Of a stretch of 18,580 bases of DNA, positions 16,401 to 18,580 are shown in pieces (within the stretch, counting starts at the first letter, position 1; the number at the start of each line of letters is the position of its first letter). Source of the stretch: Desulfovibrio sp. (lineage in GTDB: Bacteria; Desulfobacterota; Desulfovibrionia; Desulfovibrionales; Desulfovibrionaceae). The notes beneath the pieces are model-generated. The model was not told the origin of the DNA. It ran no database searches and saw only the letters and a program-made list of their open reading frames with translations. Location of the stretch: NCBI GenBank assembly GCA_031281815.1, contig JAITEY010000198.1:1-18580 (forward strand), read 5' to 3'. A program made the translations under genes and the position numbers.

Positions 16401-16693
16401 ATTTTGCACTGGAAGCGCAACGCAACGAAGGGCTTTCGGCTGAAGCGGCCGTGTACAAGGCCTGTCTGCTGCGTTTCCGGCCCATCATGATGACGACCAT
16501 GGCCGCTGTGGGCGGGGCGCTTCCTTTGCTGCTGGGCAGGGGCGACGGCGCGGAACTGCGCACGCCGCTGGGGATCACTATCGTGGCCGGTTTACTGGTC
16601 AGTCAGTTGTTGACCCTTTATACCACGCCTGTTGTGTATATCTTCATGGACAGGCTGGCGCGGAAAGGGCCGGTGCGGACGGTTGCCGCCTGA
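13481..16693 (+). CDS. mdtC: RND multidrug efflux transporter subunit, MdtC-like
   Basis: Second RND pump subunit, 1070 residues, about 45 longer than E. coli MdtC. Close matches to MdtC include LLPVAPLPQVDFATI, LPGASPETMA, TPLERALGRIAGITEMTS, VGGSSLPAVRV and TGGRQRNSGMVFITLKP. Proton-relay residues Asp400-Asp401 (TM4, GFVVDDAVVV) and Lys966-Lys967 (TM10, GIVKKNAILM) are intact. The extra length is in two places. One is a longer central cytosolic loop (about 490-527, Arg/Gly-rich). The other is an insertion in the second periplasmic half (about residues 788-817, Ala/Gly/Ser-rich), between the VPAG strand and RLIPLNAF, where MdtC normally continues directly. Start GTG 13481 has AAAGGA (13468-13473) 7 nt upstream. 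It probably assembles with the MdtB-like protein encoded at 9531-12650. No adaptor gene follows. Confidence 0.95.
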   Translation: MNLSAVFIFRPVGTTLLTAAVVLVGLAAYALLPVAPLPQVDFATIRVQAGLPGASPETMAATVATPLERALGRIAGITEMTSTSSQGSTSIVLQFDLSRDIDGAARDVQGAINAAVSTLPSMPRNPSYHKSNPADAPVMVIGLTSSVLSLGELYDVASTVFAQKLSQVYGVGEVTVGGSSLPAVRVEIDPDALHSRGLSLEEVRSAVMRANVNSPKGILDNGERRLSIGAEDRLRRAEDFASVVVRHTDGATLRLSDVAEVGGGVEDKRNIGYAGGKPAILLVIFKQPGANIIETVRRVRDILPTLRSWAPESVDFTITMDRSPSIAASVREVEQALLLSMCLVILVVFLFLRNAGATFIPAVAVPASLAGTFAVMYLCGFSLNHLSLMALTVATGFVVDDAVVVTENIVRHMENGKRAVEAALLGSREVAFTVFSISVSLVAVFIPILGMGGLLGRLFREFAVTLSAAVLVSLVISLISTPMLCAALLKPIRHAARVPARGDHGSRKSADGLPAGFKPFRGGFTEMLLGVYARTLAVALRYKRITLLLLLLTVGFNVYLYIIVPKGFFPQQDVGQIFGMIRADESISFQAMQPKLVQLMDIVRSHPDVAQVGGFTGGRQRNSGMVFITLKPAQERNKSAAQVINELRGKLAGVAGGELFLSPMQDLRMGGRRTRAEHQFTLQSDDLGLLRRWTPLVTEAFRRIPGLVDVNSDQETRGLQTLVTVDREMLARLGVTQRQVDTALGLAFGQALASTIYTDVNQYRVVMEYADPYLQGPEGLFYLYVPAGADAVQTQDAARAGLSGNAGSSLYTVSTAESVAGRLIPLNAFAVFSPSLTSLSVSHQGQFTAATISFNLLPGTALSQVQERIREAMEAIGVPEAVHGSFSGTAGAFASALRDQPLLILAALLTLYIVLGVLYESLIHPLTILSTLPSAGVGAISGLMLFGAEFTVIAFIGVLLLAGIVKKNAILMIDFALEAQRNEGLSAEAAVYKACLLRFRPIMMTTMAAVGGALPLLLGRGDGAELRTPLGITIVAGLLVSQLLTLYTTPVVYIFMDRLARKGPVRTVAA

Positions 16694-17048
16694 AGCGGCG
16701 CCGGAAAGACGGTTCATAAAACCCGAACAGCCTCCCGCAAGACGGCCGCGGTATACGGGAAGGTTCAAGAGAGACGGAGCCGTGTCAATACGCCGCCTTT
16801 CTCCTGCTCCACTCCGAATCTTCACTAAAAATTTTACTATTTCACATCGTTATTATGTATTTGTCTCTATGCAGGGCACCACTTTTGCCGCAGCATCCGG
16901 CCTGATGCCTGCGCATAAGCTTATACCGAAAAAGTATTTTGCAAACTTTCCTCCATTGTTGTTGAAGGAAGACACCTCCAACATCACTTGGGGGAAATCG
17001 TCCGATAGTGCCGGCAGGCTTCCGGCGCCGGTATGCGGGGAAACAACA
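16694..17048. other. Intergenic stretch between MdtC-like and DUF1847 genes
   Basis: No gene seen. The DUF1847 frame is open upstream to 16632, but its translation before 17049 shows no motif and overlaps the MdtC-like gene end. An AT-rich patch at about 16820-16862 (containing TTCACT, TTTACT and TATTAT) probably holds a promoter for the DUF1847 gene, but no hexamer pair has good spacing. A GC hairpin (GCCGG...CCGGC, about 17011-17030) lies just before the DUF1847 ribosome site. No intrinsic terminator for the upstream operon was found. Confidence 0.45.
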
Positions 17049-17720
17049 ATGGAAGACAAGCAAACATCGGGTTGCGCCGGTTGCAGGCTGTTGGGCTGCA
17101 GAACGAATGACGCAAGCTCCTTTCCTCCTTTTTGTCCCACGAAAAATATCGATGCGCGTCTGCTCAGGCAGGCCATGGATATTTACGCGTCAAACGAAGA
17201 GTTTTTGCGGCTTGCCAGGGCTTCCACCATCCTTGAAGGCGAAACGTACGGCAGGCTGACCCGCGTTGAGGAAACCATCGAATTCATTCGCCGCATGAAT
17301 TTCCGTGCCGTCGGCGTAGCCTCGTGCGTCGGACTCATGGCTGAAACATCCGTCTTTGTCAGAATTCTGAAGCGGGAGGGCATCGAGAGCTTTACTGTAG
17401 GATGTAAAGCCGGAGCAGAAGACAAAACCGCCATCGGAGTGCCGGAATCAAAAAAGATAAACGGCGGATGCGGACACGAATCAATGTGTAATCCGATTAT
17501 GCAGGCTAAGGTACTTGCGGCGCGCAAAACGGATTTTAACATTGTGATAGGGTTGTGTGTCGGTCATGATTCTCTTTTTATCGCCAATTCGCAGGCGCCT
17601 GTAACGGTCATGATTGTCAAGGACCGGGTACTCGGACACAATCCGGCCGTTGCACTCTATACCGCCGACGGCATGTATTCACGTTTCAAAAAGCAAGCTC
17701 AGTCCACAACAACGTCATGA
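17049..17720 (+). CDS. DUF1847 Cys-rich putative metal-binding protein
   Basis: The 223-residue protein matches the DUF1847 family by its layout. An N-terminal Cys cluster (Cys9, 12, 17, 29; CX2C-X4-C-X11-C) is followed by further Cys in family-typical settings: VASCVGL (Cys93), VGCKAG (Cys119), GGCGHESMCNP (Cys141, Cys147) and GLCVGHDSLF (Cys170). Nine Cys and the His next to several of them suggest metal or Fe-S binding; the biochemical role of the family is not established. No signal peptide or membrane helix is present, so it is cytosolic. The start at 17049 is chosen because GGGGA (17037-17041) is 7 nt upstream and the Cys cluster begins just after it. It is a stand-alone gene. Codon use appears less GC-biased than in the upstream operon. 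A terminator-like hairpin lies about 180 nt downstream. Confidence 0.87.
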   Translation: MEDKQTSGCAGCRLLGCRTNDASSFPPFCPTKNIDARLLRQAMDIYASNEEFLRLARASTILEGETYGRLTRVEETIEFIRRMNFRAVGVASCVGLMAETSVFVRILKREGIESFTVGCKAGAEDKTAIGVPESKKINGGCGHESMCNPIMQAKVLAARKTDFNIVIGLCVGHDSLFIANSQAPVTVMIVKDRVLGHNPAVALYTADGMYSRFKKQAQSTTTS

Positions 17721-17966
17721 CGTATTGGTACCCGATTATTGATACCGGGAAGAACTCCTGTGCCTCCCTTTTCCCCAAGCTCCGGAATTGTCTATTCTGC
17801 TTCTCGTTCCACAGGGATATTTTTTCGCGTGTACACACGCCTGGACCGTACAACGCGCACGGCAGGCGCAAAGGGACGCCGTACCTTGACGGCGGCGAAA
17901 TCAATCACCAAGGTGATTGCTTTGTTTTTTTTCCGCCTGCGCATGTTTTCTCACTCGATCGTTTTT
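17721..17966. other. Non-coding trailer region downstream of the DUF1847 gene
   Basis: No frame looks coding on either strand. The region contains a short palindrome GCGTGT-AC-ACACGC near 17827-17840 and the terminator-like hairpin listed separately. It may be mostly the 3' untranslated part of the DUF1847 transcript. Confidence 0.4.
17902..17932 (+). terminator. Rho-independent-type terminator
   Basis: An 8-bp perfect stem CAATCACC (17902-17909) / GGTGATTG (17912-17919) is followed by CTTTG and a run of eight T (17925-17932). In practice the top of the stem would open to form a larger loop. On the plus strand it would end the DUF1847 transcript. The 5-nt gap before the T-run is longer than ideal. 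On the minus strand the following bases are ATTTCG, so activity there would be weaker. Confidence 0.65.
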
Positions 17967-18277
17967 TTATACACGTATGGAAAACCTTTCCGGTAAGGCT
18001 GTTGCCCCTTCCGGCAGCCGAATTCCCTGAATTTCCGCGAAATAGTCAACGTCACCCTTGTGCAGCCGACAGCGACACGCCTGCACGGCACGCCGAGTAC
18101 CGGGGTAAGGCCGGCGTGACCGACCGCGCGCTCCGGCCCTTCCGGCAGGGTACGAATTTCCTCGGCCATGACAACGGCCGGCAATTTCATCTGCACCGAA
18201 AAACTGAAAGCATCCGGCAGACAGCTCGGCCCAGGCCCGCCGACAGAAAACAAAGTTTCCAACTTCAACGCCGACAA
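17967..18277 (-). pseudogene. Possible frameshifted small gene, weakly like the STIV B116 / DUF1874 family
   Basis: A TTG at 18277 has an excellent ribosome site on the minus strand (GGGAGGA, complement of 18284-18290, 6 nt spacing) and opens a frame that looks protein-like for about 70 residues, through ERAVGHAGLTPVLGVPCRRVAV. Beyond that the same frame becomes Arg/Lys-rich. The neighbouring minus-strand frame instead reads RLHKGDVDYFAEIQGIRLPEG and ends with a stop at 17967-17969. Joining both frames by one base change (near 18065) gives AVGH...RRVAVRLHKGD...RLPEG, an order that resembles the AIGH...NRVxV...GD...RLPEG pattern I recall for DUF1874 proteins. The spacing after GH is shorter than in that family. 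This is pattern matching by eye. It may be a decayed gene, a sequencing error or chance. Confidence 0.35.
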
Positions 18278-18351
18278 AATTTTTCCTCCCGGCGCCGGAC
18301 TTCCTGTCCAATACCCTCTTGCCTCTTGAGGGATTGTATGCTATCCGGGCA

Positions 18352-18370
18352 ATCAAGATAGATTCTTGAT
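18352..18370. promoter_or_regulatory. Inverted repeat upstream of cydA, possible operator
   Basis: ATCAAGA (18352-18358) and TCTTGAT (18364-18370) are 7-bp perfect arms with a 5-bp spacer, about 120 nt upstream of the cydA start. Dyads of this size often bind dimeric regulators, and cydAB operons are commonly controlled by redox or oxygen sensors. The sequence does not match the FNR, Rex or HcpR consensus as I know them. No good sigma70 hexamers were found next to it. Confidence 0.35.
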
Positions 18371-18490
18371 AAGGAGGCCCTGCGGGGCGGGCGGGTTGAG
18401 TAGCCTTTCCGCAGGCGCGCAGTGTATCGAAAAAAAGCGCGAAGGCAAATTTTTTCTGCCCGCGCCGACCTCAAGCCAAGGAGTCCGAGT

Positions 18491-18580
18491 ATGGATGTAG
18501 TTATGTTGTCGCGTCTGCAGTTCGCGGTAACGGTTTTTTTCCATTTTATTTTTGTGCCGCTCACTCTGGGCCTGTCGGTT
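18491..18580 (+). CDS. cydA: Cytochrome bd quinol oxidase subunit I, 5' end only
   Basis: Only the first 30 codons lie in the window. The N-terminus (LSRLQFAVT, then FHFIFVPLTLGL) matches CydA very closely. Arg8 and His18 correspond to E. coli Arg9 and His19, the latter being a heme b ligand. The protein spans the inner membrane and, with CydB, oxidises quinol and reduces oxygen to water. In anaerobic sulfate reducers this helps remove oxygen. The start at ATG 18491 is supported by AAGGAG (18478-18483), 7 nt upstream. The gene continues past base 18580, and cydB is expected downstream. A leader of about 200 nt separates it from the minus-strand remnant. Confidence 0.95.
   Translation, partial: MDVVMLSRLQFAVTVFFHFIFVPLTLGLSV

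Noticed and set aside
16632..17048. N-terminal extension of the DUF1847 protein by 139 residues
   Set aside because: It overlaps the MdtC-like gene end, has no motif, and a ribosome site precedes the ATG at 17049.
18026..18045. CCTGAATTTCCGCGAAA as a third copy of the palindromic element end
   Set aside because: It resembles the left end of element B, but no inverted partner, central palindrome or flanking repeat is present.
17717..18361. 214-residue plus-strand frame before cydA
   Set aside because: His/Arg/Pro-rich translation without motifs crosses a terminator-like hairpin and lies opposite a better minus-strand candidate.
1..18580. CRISPR arrays, tRNA or rRNA genes, prophage or transposase genes
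   Set aside because: No regularly spaced repeats, cloverleaf-like segments, rRNA sequence, or phage/transposase motifs were seen on reading both strands; a covariance or HMM search could still find short ones.

Overview
The window looks like a chromosomal piece of a sulfate reducer of the Desulfovibrio group. The best evidence is the adenylate kinase. It has the Cys-X5-His-X15-Cys-X2-Cys metal site at residues 129/135/151/154, which is the arrangement known from Desulfovibrio adenylate kinases. High GC, frequent TTG/GTG starts and a cytochrome bd oxidase gene also fit. No tRNA, rRNA, CRISPR array, transposase or phage gene was recognised.

Layout. 1-499 has no convincing gene and begins inside a palindromic repeat element (A). 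adk (560-1231, +) has its own strong sigma70-type promoter. It converges on a small minus-strand gene (1280-1813) that encodes a Cys/His cluster fused to a PD-(D/E)XK nuclease-like core. Upstream of that gene, in an AT-rich gap, lies a second, better preserved element (B, 2001-2148). It has 11-bp terminal inverted repeats and a 6-bp direct repeat at each edge, like a MITE. Next come a secreted D-Ala-D-Ala carboxypeptidase (2483-3607, +) and a convergent membrane-bound hybrid histidine kinase (3663-5636, -).

From 6086 to 16693 everything is on the plus strand: a small methyltransferase-like protein with an altered SAM-binding loop, uvrC, a TPR protein whose start overlaps the uvrC stop, an MdtB-like RND pump subunit, a family 2 glycosyltransferase, and an MdtC-like RND pump subunit. 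The gaps from uvrC to the MdtC gene are short (from a 4-nt overlap to 57 nt), so this is probably one transcription unit. The two pump subunits should form a mixed MdtB/MdtC trimer. The glycosyltransferase gene lies between them, and no periplasmic adaptor or outer-membrane channel gene is nearby.

The right end holds a DUF1847 Cys-rich protein (17049-17720) with a terminator-like hairpin about 180 nt downstream, a minus-strand ORF that looks like a frameshifted gene remnant (17967-18277), and the first 30 codons of cydA (18491 to the window edge).

The most interesting regions are the related palindromic elements A and B beside the orphan nuclease-like gene, the mdtB-glycosyltransferase-mdtC arrangement, and the possible decayed gene upstream of cydA. 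All functional statements rest on motif reading by eye. No database search was run.
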